A DNA stretch of 64,000 bases from Agrobacterium sp. RAC06 (GCF_001713475.1 NZ_CP016499.1:62001-126000); one strand, 5' to 3'; counted from the stretch's first letter, positions 42,793 through 52,169 are shown. Numbers and translations are program-made. Notes: generated by a model not told the origin, from the sequence alone.

Positions 42793-43338
42793 ATGGCCAT
42801 GCAAACGAGCCTCCAGCAAGAGGCAAAGGACGACCACCTGCTGCTCTGGATCCTGGTGTGGAGCGAGTTGATCGCTTTCGGCATCCTGATCCTTGGCTTC
42901 CTCGTCGTCTCGACCTTCGATGCAGAAGCCTTCAAACTGGCGCGTCTGCATTTAAGGCCGGGGATCGCCGGCGCGAACACGCTTGTTCTGCTGGTGAGCG
43001 GGTACTTTGTCGCTGTGGCGATGCGAAATCGGCTTGATCTCGAGGCGGTGAAACGGCCGTTGACGATTGCAGCCCTGCTCGGCTTCTGCTTCGTGGCGGT
43101 CAAGCTCTTCGAATACTGGGGTGAGGTTCGCTACGCCCACGATGCAACGCTCGACACCTTCTTCGAGCTCTATTTCATCATTACCGGCTTTCATCTCCTG
43201 CATGTCTTCTTCGGCGCCATTGCGCTTCTTCTCGTCGCCTGGCGCCCGGCACGTGAGAACCTCGTTCTGATCGCCACACTCTGGCACGTGATCGACCTCG
43301 TCTGGCTGGTCATCTTTCCCATTCTCTATCTCGCGTGA
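42793..43338 (+). CDS. norE: NorE, cytochrome c oxidase subunit III-like accessory protein
   Basis: 181 residues, five membrane helices. 'FELYFIITGFHLLHVFFGAIALLLVAW' and 'TLWHVIDLVWLVIFPILYL' are the subunit-III features kept in NorE. NorE and NorF support full nitric oxide reductase activity. The stop overlaps the beginning of the norF leader. Confidence 0.92.
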   Translation: MAMQTSLQQEAKDDHLLLWILVWSELIAFGILILGFLVVSTFDAEAFKLARLHLRPGIAGANTLVLLVSGYFVAVAMRNRLDLEAVKRPLTIAALLGFCFVAVKLFEYWGEVRYAHDATLDTFFELYFIITGFHLLHVFFGAIALLLVAWRPARENLVLIATLWHVIDLVWLVIFPILYLA

Positions 43339-43346
43339 GGCGTCCC

Positions 43347-43622
43347 ATGACCCGCAGACAACACGAGGAATTGGTGGGTGTGCTCGCCATGCTGATGACC
43401 TTCGCGATTGGCGGCGCAATTGTTACGGCGCTCGCTGGTCCAACGATCGTACCGATTGCCGCCGTTCTTGGGATTGCCTTTGCCAAGGGACGGCTTGTGG
43501 TTCTCGACTTCCTCGAACTCAGGGGCGGACATCATCCCATGCGGATCGCACTGATCTGCTGGTTAAGCATCATTCTGATCGCCGCACTGTCTCGGTCGCT
43601 GGTGGTCCTTCTGTTGGGATGA
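43347..43622 (+). CDS. norF: NorF small membrane protein
   Basis: 91 residues from ATG 43347 (GAGGCG upstream); GTG 43335 is possible. Three membrane helices: 'LAMLMTFAIGGAIVTALAG', 'IVPIAAVLGIAFAKGRLVVLDFLELRGGHHPMR' and 'ALICWLSIILIAALSRSLVVLLL'. The middle region is typical of subunit IV-like NorF. Follows norE in tandem. Confidence 0.88.
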   Translation: MTRRQHEELVGVLAMLMTFAIGGAIVTALAGPTIVPIAAVLGIAFAKGRLVVLDFLELRGGHHPMRIALICWLSIILIAALSRSLVVLLLG

Positions 43623-43638
43623 ACATTCGCACCGTTGC

Positions 43639-43652
43639 TTGCCAAAGCGCAA
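43639..43652 (+). promoter_or_regulatory. Candidate Nnr-type box before norCBQD
   Basis: TTGCCAAAGCGCAA: right half CGCAA perfect, left TTGCC. It is 126 bp before norC, leaving room for an untranslated leader. It suggests the structural genes have their own promoter besides norEF read-through. Confidence 0.5.
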
Positions 43653-43777
43653 AGAACAACTCCGCTCACTCTCTATGAAAAGGACATCCCGCAGAGCCGG
43701 CGAGGGGATCGCTGGAGCCTTCGAGGCGGGGAAACCAGGTCGGGCCTTCTTAGCCCGGCAGACGGAAGGACAAGGGC

Positions 43778-44230
43778 ATGGCAGAGCGCCTGACCAAGAC
43801 CGGAGCGCGCAACGTCTTCTATGGCGGCTCCATTTTCTTTTTTGCGATCTTCGTGGGGCTCACCGCCCACAGCCATTACTACATCCGCACGGTATCGACC
43901 GACGAAACGACACTGACTGACAGCGTCGCGCGCGGCAAGCATATCTGGGAAAAGCACTCCTGTATCAACTGCCACTCGATCCTGGGTGAAGGCGCCTATT
44001 TTGCGCCCGAACTTGGCAACGTCTGGACGCGCTGGGGTGGCCAGGACGATCGCGACGGTGCACGTGAGACGCTTCGTTCTTGGATGGCTGCACAGCCCTC
44101 TGGTGTCGAAGGTCGTCGCCAGATGCCGCAATTCAACCTGACCGACGAAGAGATCAACGATCTCGCCGACTTCCTCGAATGGACCAGCAAGATCAAGACG
44201 CAGAACTGGCCGCCGAACGAGGCGGGCTGA
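43778..44230 (+). CDS. norC: Nitric oxide reductase subunit C (cytochrome c)
   Basis: 150 residues. A membrane anchor (about 15-33) is followed by heme-binding CINCH in 'KHSCINCHSILGEGAYFAPELGNVW' and a distal Met in 'GRRQMPQFNLTDEEINDLADFLEW'. It passes electrons to NorB in the periplasm. norB follows after 28 bp. Confidence 0.95.
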   Translation: MAERLTKTGARNVFYGGSIFFFAIFVGLTAHSHYYIRTVSTDETTLTDSVARGKHIWEKHSCINCHSILGEGAYFAPELGNVWTRWGGQDDRDGARETLRSWMAAQPSGVEGRRQMPQFNLTDEEINDLADFLEWTSKIKTQNWPPNEAG

Positions 44231-44258
44231 GCCCTTCGTGACCCAAGGAGACAAACCT

Positions 44259-45605
44259 ATGAAATATCAAAGCCAGAAGGTCGCGATGCTGTATTTCTAC
44301 GGCGCGCTTGGCCTCTTCGTTGCCCAGGTCCTGTTCGGCGTTGTTGCCGGCACGATCTACGTCCTGCCCAATACGCTCTCGGAACTCCTGCCCTTCAACA
44401 TCGTGCGCATGATCCACACCAACGCCCTGATTGTGTGGTTGCTAATGGGCTTCATGGGCGCGACCTATTATCTGCTGCCGGAAGAGGCGGAGACGGAGCT
44501 TTACAGCCCAAAGCTCGCCATCGTGCAGTTCTGGATCTTTCTAATCGCCGCCGCCGCCGCCGTCGTCGGTTACCTCTTCGGCATCCATGAAGGCCGCGAA
44601 TTTCTGGAGCAACCCTTCATCATCAAGATCGGCATCGTCATTGTCGCATTGATGCTGCTGTTCAACGTCACCATGACATCGCTGAAGGGCCGCAAGACTG
44701 TCGTCACCAACATCCTGATCTTCGGTCTTTGGGGTGTGGCGATCTTCTTCCTCTTTGCCTTCTACAACCCAACGAACCTGGCACTCGACAAGATGTACTG
44801 GTGGTATGTCGTCCACCTCTGGGTCGAAGGCGTCTGGGAGCTGATCATGGCCTCGGTGCTCGCCTTCTTGATGATCAAGCTCAACGGCATCGACCGCGAA
44901 GTGGTCGAGAAGTGGCTCTATGTCATCATCGGCCTGGCGCTCTTCTCCGGCATTCTCGGCACGGGCCATCACTATTACTGGATCGGCGCGCCGGGCTACT
45001 GGCAGTGGATCGGTTCGCTCTTCTCGACCCTCGAAGTTGCCCCCTTCTTTACCATGGTCATTTTCACCTTCGTGATGACCTGGAAGGCCGGCCGCAAGCA
45101 CCCGAACAAGGCAGCTCTTCTGTGGTCGATCGGTTGCTCGGTCATGGCGTTCTTCGGTGCTGGCGTCTGGGGCTTCCTGCACACGCTGTCCTCCATTAAC
45201 TACTACACCCATGGGACTCAAGTGACGGCAGCGCACGGGCACCTCGCCTTCTTCGGCGCCTATGTGATGCTCAACCTTGCGATCATGGCCTATGCCATTC
45301 CGGAAATGCGCGGCCGCCAGCCCTATAACCAGTGGCTGTCGATCGCGAGCTTCTGGATGATGTGCACGGCCATGTCGGTAATGACCTTTGCGCTCACCTT
45401 CGCAGGTGTTCTGCAGGTGCATCTCCAGCGCGTGCTGGGTGAAAGCTACATGGCCGTCCAGGACCAGTTGGCGCTGTTCTACTGGGTGCGCCTCGGCTCC
45501 GGTGCGGTCGTTTTGGTCTCGGCCCTGATGTTCGTCTGGGCCGTGTTGATGCCGGGCAAGGAAAAAGAGCCTGCCTTCGGCGGCTATGTCGAGCCTGCCG
45601 AGTGA
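44259..45605 (+). CDS. norB: Nitric oxide reductase subunit B
   Basis: 448 residues with twelve membrane helices. Heme and Fe_B histidines are visible: 'MIHTNALIVWLLMGFMGATYYLLPEEAETEL', 'WWYVVHLWVEGVWELIMASVLAFLM', 'GILGTGHHYYWIGAPGYWQWIGSLFSTLE' and 'HGTQVTAAHGHLAFFGAYVMLNLA'. The Glu residues around the Fe_B site (EGVWEL) are kept. Short cNOR-type protein using NorC. Start ATG 44259 follows AAGGAG. Reduces NO to N2O. Confidence 0.96.
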   Translation: MKYQSQKVAMLYFYGALGLFVAQVLFGVVAGTIYVLPNTLSELLPFNIVRMIHTNALIVWLLMGFMGATYYLLPEEAETELYSPKLAIVQFWIFLIAAAAAVVGYLFGIHEGREFLEQPFIIKIGIVIVALMLLFNVTMTSLKGRKTVVTNILIFGLWGVAIFFLFAFYNPTNLALDKMYWWYVVHLWVEGVWELIMASVLAFLMIKLNGIDREVVEKWLYVIIGLALFSGILGTGHHYYWIGAPGYWQWIGSLFSTLEVAPFFTMVIFTFVMTWKAGRKHPNKAALLWSIGCSVMAFFGAGVWGFLHTLSSINYYTHGTQVTAAHGHLAFFGAYVMLNLAIMAYAIPEMRGRQPYNQWLSIASFWMMCTAMSVMTFALTFAGVLQVHLQRVLGESYMAVQDQLALFYWVRLGSGAVVLVSALMFVWAVLMPGKEKEPAFGGYVEPAE

Positions 45606-45666
45606 AACAGCGGCCCCGCTGTTTCAAAAAGCGGCGGGGCTCTCCCCAATTTTGAGGATCAGGAAC

Positions 45667-46470
45667 ATGAATATCATCGCCCGCAACATTCAGCCGGATA
45701 TCCCGGCCTATTCTCCAGCCGGCAACGAATGCACTCTCTTCGAGACAGCCTGGACGCGGCAGTTGCCGCTTCTCCTCAAAGGACCGACAGGCTGCGGAAA
45801 GACCCGGTTCGTCAGTCATATGGCGCAAAAGCTTGGCTTGCCGCTGACCACCGTCTCCTGCCACGACGATCTGGCGGCTGCCGATCTCACTGGCCGTTTT
45901 CTTTTGAAGGGAGGTGAGACGGTCTGGGTCGACGGACCGCTGACCCGGGCGGTCCGTGAGGGCGGTGTGTGCTATCTCGACGAGGTGGTCGAGGCGCGCA
46001 AGGATGTCGCCGTCGTGCTCCACCCGCTCACCGACGACCGGCGCATCCTGCCATTGGAGCGGACAGGCGAAGAGCTTGAAGCGCCGCCGGCCTTCATGCT
46101 CGTTGTCTCCTACAATCCTGGCTATCAAAGCCTCCTCAAAGCGTTGAAGCCCTCGACTCGCCAGCGTTTTGTCGCCATCGAGTTCGACTTCCTGCCCAAG
46201 GCGAGGGAGATCGAGGTTGTCTCGGCAGAAAGTGGACTGCCTGCCACGGCTGTAGAGCCATTGGTCGAACTGGCGCGGCGGCTGCGGGCATTGAAAGGTC
46301 ATGACCTGGAGGAGGGCGTCTCGACGCGTCTGCTGGTTTACTGCGCGAGCCTCATCGATGCCGGTCTTGCGCCACGGGACGCCGTTCGTGCCGCCATGAT
46401 AGAGCCGCTGACCGACGAACCTGACGTGCGTACCGCACTCCTTGAACTGGCACAGGCGGTCATCCGCTAG
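45667..46470 (+). CDS. norQ: NorQ, MoxR-type AAA+ ATPase
   Basis: 267 residues. Walker A is GPTGCGKTR, Walker B is 'VCYLDEVVEARKDV', with sensor residues in 'VVSYNPGYQSLLKALKPSTRQRFVAIEFD'. It works with NorD to insert or activate the non-heme iron of NorB. ATG 45667 has a good ribosome site and fits family length; an open frame upstream overlaps norB. Confidence 0.95.
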   Translation: MNIIARNIQPDIPAYSPAGNECTLFETAWTRQLPLLLKGPTGCGKTRFVSHMAQKLGLPLTTVSCHDDLAAADLTGRFLLKGGETVWVDGPLTRAVREGGVCYLDEVVEARKDVAVVLHPLTDDRRILPLERTGEELEAPPAFMLVVSYNPGYQSLLKALKPSTRQRFVAIEFDFLPKAREIEVVSAESGLPATAVEPLVELARRLRALKGHDLEEGVSTRLLVYCASLIDAGLAPRDAVRAAMIEPLTDEPDVRTALLELAQAVIR

Positions 46471-46479
46471 GAGAATGTC

Positions 46480-48378
46480 ATGCTGGACTTTCTGGAGCTT
46501 GAGGAGACGGTCGGGCGCGCCTGGCACAGGCTGGCAGGTGATACCCGCACCTGGCCGCGTTATCCCGAAGCGGCTGTCCTGCTGGAGGACGTGCTTCCGG
46601 TACTCTCTGTCTGCTTTCGTGGCTTCGGCGGTGAACGGACGGTTCAACTGGTACCGGCGCGGGGCAAGACCTCGCAACACCGGCTGAAGTTCCGGCAACG
46701 CATGGGGCTGGGCGAAGAAAAGCTCATTCATCCGGCGCGGGACGAAGCTAGCGTGATGTTGCCCCCAGTCTTGGATCTCATGCCGGAGCAGTCGCTCAAT
46801 CTTGACCTTTATGTCTGGCTGGCCGCCGCCATGGCCGTGATGCCGCTTCAACCGATGACCGAGACTGATCCCCTCAAGGCAGATCTTGCACTTTTGGACG
46901 CGGCGTCGGCGCTTGAAGCACAGGTCCTGGAGACCTTCCCCGGTCTGGTCGATCGTTATAGTCGGCTTTGCCGCGCCCTTCTGTCGGAGCGCCGCCGCGG
47001 CTCGCTGCCTCGGGTTGAGGGGCTGCTGGAGGACTGCATCATTGATCTCCTGCGCCGTGGCGCGGGGCTTGCCCCGCTCTCTGCAGGTAATGAAATGCCT
47101 ATGCAGGCACCTGCGGGCTATCTGCCGATGTTGCCCGTGCCGCTCTGGCCGCAGGCAGTTCTTAGGGAGGAATGGGCCGGTCGCCAGGAATTAGACCAGC
47201 CGGTCGGCTCCAGCCAGGCGGATGCGCAGGCGGCCGGACGCCATGTGGCGATCCGTGAGAAGGACTCTGCCGCCAAGGGTGAGCGCAGTCCCTTCATCCT
47301 CAACCGCTTCGAGAAGATCCTTGCCATGGCCGAGATGGTCAATGTCGACCGTCCCGCCGACGACAGCGACGATCACGATGCGTCAGCCGCCGACGAACTC
47401 GACGAGATGGTGCTTGGAGAACGCAAGGGCCGGCCTGCCGCGAAATTTCGGTTCGACCTGGACCTGCCGCCCGAGGCGCTCATCCATTCCGCGATCGAAG
47501 CGGAACTGACCTATCCGGAATGGGACTACAGACACGGGGTCTATCTGAAGGACCACTGCCGGGTCTTTGCCGGTCCGGCCTGCGAACAGGACATGGCGCC
47601 GGTCCAGTCGTCCGAGATGAAGGCGATGATTCGCCGGGTGCGGCGGCAGTTCGAAGCGATGCGTCCGCGCCATGAGCTGCTGCGTGCACAGGTCGACGGT
47701 GCCGATCTCGATCTCGATGCGGTCGTGCGCAGCCGCACCGAGCTTGCTGCGAGCGGCGAATGCTCGGATCGCATCCATATGGCAAGCCGGCCGCAGGCCC
47801 ATGATCTTGCGGTGACCCTGCTGGTCGACGTCTCGCTGTCAACCGACGCCTGGTTCAACGACCGCCGGGTGCTCGATGTCGAGAAGGAGGCGCTTCTGGT
47901 ATTGGCCGAAGGGCTGGCCGCCTGTGGCGACATGCATTCTATCTTGAGCTTCACGTCGAGACGGCGGGACTGGGTGCGCGTTGAGACGATCAAGGACTTT
48001 GATGAGCCGATGAGTGCGTTGGTGCGCCATCGCATCGCCGCGCTGAAGCCCGGTTACTATACCCGCATGGGAGCAGCCCTACGCCACGCGACGGCCAAAC
48101 TTGCCGAGCGTCCCAATCGCAAGCACTTGCTTCTTGTCATGACCGATGGAAAACCGAATGATGTCGATCACTATGAGGGACGTTTTGCGCTTGAAGACAC
48201 ACGTCGGGCAGTGAGCGAAGCAAGGCGGCGTGGCATCCATGTCTTCGGCGTCACGGTCGATCAGGACGCTAAAACCTATGTGCCGGCTGTATTCGGCCAC
48301 CATGGCTATGCCGTCGTTCCCGACATTCGCCGCCTTCCAGCGGCCTTGCCACAGATCTACCGCGCGCTCGTCCGCTGA
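46480..48378 (+). CDS. norD: NorD, VWA-domain activation protein
   Basis: 632 residues. The C-terminal von Willebrand A domain has its MIDAS in 'LLVDVSLSTDAWF' (about residue 447) and 'MTDGKPNDVDHYEGRFALEDT'. 'HELLRAQVDGADLDLDAVV' lies just before it. It pairs with NorQ for NorCB maturation. norQ ends 9 bp upstream. Confidence 0.94.
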   Translation: MLDFLELEETVGRAWHRLAGDTRTWPRYPEAAVLLEDVLPVLSVCFRGFGGERTVQLVPARGKTSQHRLKFRQRMGLGEEKLIHPARDEASVMLPPVLDLMPEQSLNLDLYVWLAAAMAVMPLQPMTETDPLKADLALLDAASALEAQVLETFPGLVDRYSRLCRALLSERRRGSLPRVEGLLEDCIIDLLRRGAGLAPLSAGNEMPMQAPAGYLPMLPVPLWPQAVLREEWAGRQELDQPVGSSQADAQAAGRHVAIREKDSAAKGERSPFILNRFEKILAMAEMVNVDRPADDSDDHDASAADELDEMVLGERKGRPAAKFRFDLDLPPEALIHSAIEAELTYPEWDYRHGVYLKDHCRVFAGPACEQDMAPVQSSEMKAMIRRVRRQFEAMRPRHELLRAQVDGADLDLDAVVRSRTELAASGECSDRIHMASRPQAHDLAVTLLVDVSLSTDAWFNDRRVLDVEKEALLVLAEGLAACGDMHSILSFTSRRRDWVRVETIKDFDEPMSALVRHRIAALKPGYYTRMGAALRHATAKLAERPNRKHLLLVMTDGKPNDVDHYEGRFALEDTRRAVSEARRRGIHVFGVTVDQDAKTYVPAVFGHHGYAVVPDIRRLPAALPQIYRALVR

Positions 48379-48394
48379 TCCGCGAACGCGCAAA

Positions 48395-48430
48395 GGGAAA
48401 GCCCGGACCGAGCGATCGGACCGGGCTTTC
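48395..48430. terminator. Bidirectional terminator between norD and hemN
   Basis: GAAAGCCCGGACCGA pairs with TCGGACCGGGCTTTC (one mismatch) around a short loop, with T-rich sequence on the plus side. It lies between two convergent genes. Confidence 0.8.
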
Positions 48431-48450
48431 TCTTATTTCGTCGCTTTGTC

Positions 48451-49803
48451 TCAGGCCGCCGTGGCGTGTGTTCTGCCCGTTTCGCCGAGATAGGCGTCAA
48501 AGCACGACGCCACCGTTCGAACGAGGAACCTGTGCTTTGTGTCCACGCTCAGCACATCGCCACGCCAGGTGACAATGCCTTCCTCCAACAAGGTCTTCAG
48601 CGGTAAATTGGCTTTTCCAAAGCCCTCGTCCGGAAGTTCAAAGCCATCCGGCATGGTTGAAAAATCCACCTGGAAGTCGCACATCAGCCGTTCGATGATC
48701 CAGGCTCGGACGCGGTCTTCTTGGGTGAGGCGATAGCCTTTCGACGTGGCCAGTTCACCGGATGAGATAAGACTTGCATAGCGTCCGATGGCAACGTCGT
48801 TTTGCGCGTAGCCTTCCGTTAGGCGTCCAATCGCCGAGGAACCGAACCCGATCAGCGTTGATGCAATGTCGGTCGTATATCCCTGGAAATTGCGGTGCAA
48901 CGCCTGGCAATCGGCGGCGATCGAAAGTTGATCCTCAGGAAGCGCAAAATGGTCGAGACCGATCCGTCTATACCCGGCTTCGCACAGGGTTGCCGCGATG
49001 GCTTCCGCCTGCGCATGTCGTTCATGGGCATCGCCGAGCGCTGCCGTGTCGATCAGGCGTTGATGCTTCTTGAAGGCCGGGACATGGGCGTAGCCGAAGA
49101 CGGCGAAGCGTTCAGGGCGCATGGCCGAGGCCACACGGGCAGTTTCAATCGCAGAGTCGACATTCTGATGCGGCAAACCATAGATCAGGTCGAAGTTGAC
49201 ACTTCTGGCTCCTGCCTTGCGCAGGTTCGAAAGGGCTGTTTCGGTCTGTTCTGCTGACTGGATGCGATTGATCGCTTTCTGCACCTTGGGATCGAAACTC
49301 TGAACGCCAAGGCTAGCCCGAGTTATCCCCGCCTTCCCCAGTGCCTCCGACATTTCTACGGTCAGTGTTCTGGGATCTATTTCCACCGCAAATTCGGTCG
49401 CGCCGCCGATGCCAAAAGCTGCGGCGAGCGTCGCAGTGAGGTCGAGGAATTCCTCTGGCGTCATGATCGTCGGAGTGCCGCCGCCGAAGTGAATGTCGCT
49501 GACATCCTGTCGTCGCCCGATGGCTTTCGTCACCAATCTGATTTCCTGTTTGAGCACTGTCAGATAGTCGAGGATTGGCGCATCTTTCTGGGTGATGGTG
49601 GTGTGGCAGCCGCAATACCAGCACATGGATCGACAGAAGGGCACGTGAAGATAGAGTGACACCGGATCGCTTTTCGGCACCGCGGCCAGCCAGTCCCGAT
49701 AGGTGCCGGCTCCGATATTGGGCGAGAAGCGGGGGGCGGTCGGATAGCTCGTGTAACGGGGCAAGCGGCTTTCGCCGTAACGGCGGATAATCTCTGCGTT
49801 CAT
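48451..49803 (-). CDS. hemN: Oxygen-independent coproporphyrinogen III oxidase (radical SAM)
   Basis: 450 residues. The radical-SAM cluster motif is 'HVPFCRSMCWYCGCHT' (C-x3-C-x2-C, about residue 55-62), with 'DIHFGGGTPTIMTPEEF' for SAM binding and 'RASLGVQSFDPKVQKAINRIQS'. 'FDLIYGLPHQ' and the HemN C-terminal domain ('TLIGFGSSAIGRL') are present, so this is true HemN and not HutW or HemW. It supplies heme under anoxia for nor, nap and NO enzymes. Confidence 0.94.
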   Translation of the reverse strand: MNAEIIRRYGESRLPRYTSYPTAPRFSPNIGAGTYRDWLAAVPKSDPVSLYLHVPFCRSMCWYCGCHTTITQKDAPILDYLTVLKQEIRLVTKAIGRRQDVSDIHFGGGTPTIMTPEEFLDLTATLAAAFGIGGATEFAVEIDPRTLTVEMSEALGKAGITRASLGVQSFDPKVQKAINRIQSAEQTETALSNLRKAGARSVNFDLIYGLPHQNVDSAIETARVASAMRPERFAVFGYAHVPAFKKHQRLIDTAALGDAHERHAQAEAIAATLCEAGYRRIGLDHFALPEDQLSIAADCQALHRNFQGYTTDIASTLIGFGSSAIGRLTEGYAQNDVAIGRYASLISSGELATSKGYRLTQEDRVRAWIIERLMCDFQVDFSTMPDGFELPDEGFGKANLPLKTLLEEGIVTWRGDVLSVDTKHRFLVRTVASCFDAYLGETGRTHATAA

Positions 49804-49855
49804 GATATCGCTCCGGTTTCATGCCGCAACGATAGCCGCTCGCCGAAGGACTTCG

Positions 49856-49869
49856 TTGTCGAAAGGCAA
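49856..49869 (-). promoter_or_regulatory. Candidate Nnr-type box before hemN
   Basis: TTGTCGAAAGGCAA fits TTG-N8-CAA, 53 bp before the hemN ATG on the minus strand. Palindrome is imperfect, so support is weak alone. Confidence 0.35.
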
Positions 49870-49894
49870 AGAGGACAGGCTTTCGGGGATTTGC

Positions 49895-49908
49895 TTGTCA
49901 CAGCACAA
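49895..49908 (+). promoter_or_regulatory. Candidate Nnr-type box before the DUF2249 genes
   Basis: TTGTCACAGCACAA fits TTG-N8-CAA, 87 bp before the first DUF2249 start codon. Imperfect palindrome. Confidence 0.35.
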
Positions 49909-49995
49909 CGATGCCTAGGCGCGGGTGTTTCAGTATCCTGTGGTGCAGCCGAGCTGCATGCGACCCCGCAAACCCGCATCGATGAAAGCCAGCGA

Positions 49996-50277
49996 ATGAC
50001 TGTTGTAGACGATCATATTCTCAAGCTCGACGTGCGCGAAATTCCGCGCGTGGAAAGGCATCCTCGTATATTCGGAATGTTGAATTCGCTGCTTCCGGAT
50101 TATCAGTTGATCTTGACCGTCGATCATGATCCGGTTCCGCTCTACTACCATCTCGAGATGCATTATGATGGGGTGTTCGGGTGGGAATACCTTTCCCGCG
50201 GTCCGGAGATATGGGAAGTCCGCATTCGCCGGAAGAAACACGAAGGCTGCAACTGCAACTGCGGTGGTGGTCATTGA
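49996..50277 (+). CDS. DUF2249 protein with Cys-rich tail
   Basis: 93 residues. 'LDVREIPRVERHPRIFGMLNSLLPDYQLILTVDHDPVPLYYHLEM' is the DUF2249 fold (SirA/TusA-like) with its conserved 'DHDP'. The end reads HEGCNCNCGGGH, a possible metal-binding tag. DUF2249 genes cluster with denitrification genes; function unknown. Start ATG 49996. Confidence 0.82.
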   Translation: MTVVDDHILKLDVREIPRVERHPRIFGMLNSLLPDYQLILTVDHDPVPLYYHLEMHYDGVFGWEYLSRGPEIWEVRIRRKKHEGCNCNCGGGH

Positions 50278-50364
50278 ACTGTATGGGAGCGACCTGTCGA
50301 CAGCGGCCGCTCCCATGCACATTCATCGTGATCGGACAGGTGAAGTCGAAAATTGGGAGGTCAC

Positions 50365-50889
50365 GTGTCGACAACAGCCAACTTCAAAGAACTCGACGTG
50401 CGGCCCATCCTTCGTGACGGAGGTGAGCCATTTCCTGCGATCATGCATGCGGTTCAGTCGTTGAAGCCAGGGGAAGGTTTGCGCCTGCTTGCAACGTTTC
50501 GCCCGATGCCGCTGTTGAGCGTCATGGCGCGCCGCGGCTATTCGGCCGAACTCAAGGAGTTGGATGGCGGCGAGTGGGAGGTTCTGTTCATCCCGGCGCC
50601 AGACATTTCTGCAGAAATTCTCCATTCGATCGGTGCAGAGGAAGCGGCGGCCTGGCCCGATCCATTGTGGCGGCTCGACCTGACAGAACAACAGCCACCG
50701 GCTCCCATGGAAAAAGTTCTCTCGCTGATCGAGCTCATGGAGCCGGGCGAAGTGCTCTTCGCGGTATTTTCTGAGGAATCGCGCTTTCTCGGCGCGGAGC
50801 TGGAAAAACGCGGTCACCAATGGGTCGGCAATCTCGATACGTCAAAGCGTGCCTATCGCATGTTGATCCGCGTGGGCGGTGAAGGTTGA
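50365..50889 (+). CDS. Protein with two DUF2249 domains
   Basis: 174 residues. The first repeat ('LDVRPILRDGGEPFPAIMHAVQSLKPGEGLRLLATFRPMPLLSVMARRGY') and the second ('LDLTEQQPPAPMEKVLSLIELMEPGEVLFAVFSEESRFLGAELEKRGHQW') are successive copies. GTG 50365 follows GGGAGG. The gene overlaps the 3' end of the convergent nnrS by 37 bp. Function unknown, co-oriented with the other DUF2249 gene. Confidence 0.8.
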   Translation: MSTTANFKELDVRPILRDGGEPFPAIMHAVQSLKPGEGLRLLATFRPMPLLSVMARRGYSAELKELDGGEWEVLFIPAPDISAEILHSIGAEEAAAWPDPLWRLDLTEQQPPAPMEKVLSLIELMEPGEVLFAVFSEESRFLGAELEKRGHQWVGNLDTSKRAYRMLIRVGGEG

Positions 50890-52097
50890 CGACCGGCTTG
50901 CCGCTGAACTTGGCAAAGTAGACCAGCATTGTCGGCGAGAAAGAAGACAAAGGCGGCAATCCAGAACAGTCCAGACGCAGACATCAACGGCGCATAGTAT
51001 CCGGGAATGAAATCGGCTGTTATGCGCAAGCTTGCCGCGATGAGCAGGCATGGAACGGACAGCCGCTGGCACCAGGAGAATTTCTCATTTCGACCGGTAT
51101 GAAGCCGGATCGAACGCATCATGATTGAGAGCATCATTCCCGTCACGGCACCGATGGCCAGAAGATGAATTGCAGCGAGCGGGCCAAGCATGCCGAGCGC
51201 TGTTGCTGCAATCCCCAACAGCCCGATAGCCAAAAAGCCGTAAGACACCTGCATCGCTGCGATCATGGACGATCGCAGAATGATTGGCCTGAACCATTGT
51301 GCTGCGCGCACGAGGTGTAAGCTGGCTGCGACAAGGGCCATGATGGCGGTGAGTGGGCCAAACGGTTCAAAGGTCCAGATCATCGCTGCAAGGATAGTGG
51401 CGATCAGGACAAAACGATCAATCATGCGACTGGTAGGCGCGAGGCGTGACCTGCCTGCCTGGGCAAGCCAGTTGTTTGTAAAGCTCGGGATGAGCTTGCT
51501 CGCGGTCGCCGTGATCAACAGGATATAGACGGAAAGGCCTGCCCGCGCCCAGACCCCCACATCCCCTCCGTCCATGGCAACGATGTGGAACCCGCCATTG
51601 ATCAGGGCGAGACACGTGAGGCAAAGGATGGGCTTCGCATCCGCAATTCGCCTGGCGACCCAGGCTTCTCTCACGCAGAAATAGGCGAAGAGTGGAAGGA
51701 AGATCCAGTCGATCAGGAGGGTGATGAGGGCCGATGTATCTGCGATCAACAGCATGGAAATGCGACCCGCGATCCAGATGAAGGCAAGTCCCGCAAGCGG
51801 GCTACCGGACAGTGGAAAGCGACCGGTCCAGTTTGGAACTGTTGTCATCAAGTATCCGACGAGGACCGCTGGCATGAAGCCGAACAGCAATTCATGCGCA
51901 TGCCAGGCGGATTGGCCGTAGACTTGCGCCACCTCAAGCCAGCCGTTCATCGCGCAAATCCAGATTGTGATGGTCGCGATGGCCCATAGAGGCGCCCCGA
52001 GATAAAATGGCCGGAACCCATAAGACAGCAGGACGAGGCCGTCGCGCCTCAGGCCCCGCGGGATCCCGCCACTCGTCGGTCGTTCCTTATCCTTCAT
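50853..52097 (-). CDS. nnrS: NnrS-family heme-copper membrane protein (third copy)
   Basis: 414 residues, about twelve membrane helices. 'WHAHELLFGFMPAVLVGYLMTTVPNWTGRFPLSG' is the classic signature, with 'GFHIVAMDG' and 'IMMRSIRLHTGRNEK' further on. It is divergent from the class I nirK, and FixK/Fnr-type and Nnr-type boxes lie between. ATG 52097 (GGAGAGC upstream) is used. Confidence 0.92.
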   Translation of the reverse strand: MKDKERPTSGGIPRGLRRDGLVLLSYGFRPFYLGAPLWAIATITIWICAMNGWLEVAQVYGQSAWHAHELLFGFMPAVLVGYLMTTVPNWTGRFPLSGSPLAGLAFIWIAGRISMLLIADTSALITLLIDWIFLPLFAYFCVREAWVARRIADAKPILCLTCLALINGGFHIVAMDGGDVGVWARAGLSVYILLITATASKLIPSFTNNWLAQAGRSRLAPTSRMIDRFVLIATILAAMIWTFEPFGPLTAIMALVAASLHLVRAAQWFRPIILRSSMIAAMQVSYGFLAIGLLGIAATALGMLGPLAAIHLLAIGAVTGMMLSIMMRSIRLHTGRNEKFSWCQRLSVPCLLIAASLRITADFIPGYYAPLMSASGLFWIAAFVFFLADNAGLLCQVQRQAGRQPSPPTRINMR

Positions 52098-52155
52098 AAA
52101 AACAGCTCTCCAAAATACTCGATCGTTCCTGCGCAATGATTTCCAAGCAAAGTAA

Positions 52156-52169
52156 TTGATCTCGATCAA
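52156..52169. promoter_or_regulatory. Perfect FixK/Fnr box between nnrS and nirK
   Basis: TTGATCTCGATCAA is an exact TTGAT-N4-ATCAA palindrome, 58 bp before nnrS and 155 bp before nirK. It matches FixK/FnrN consensus rather than the TTGCG-type box elsewhere. Confidence 0.75.
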
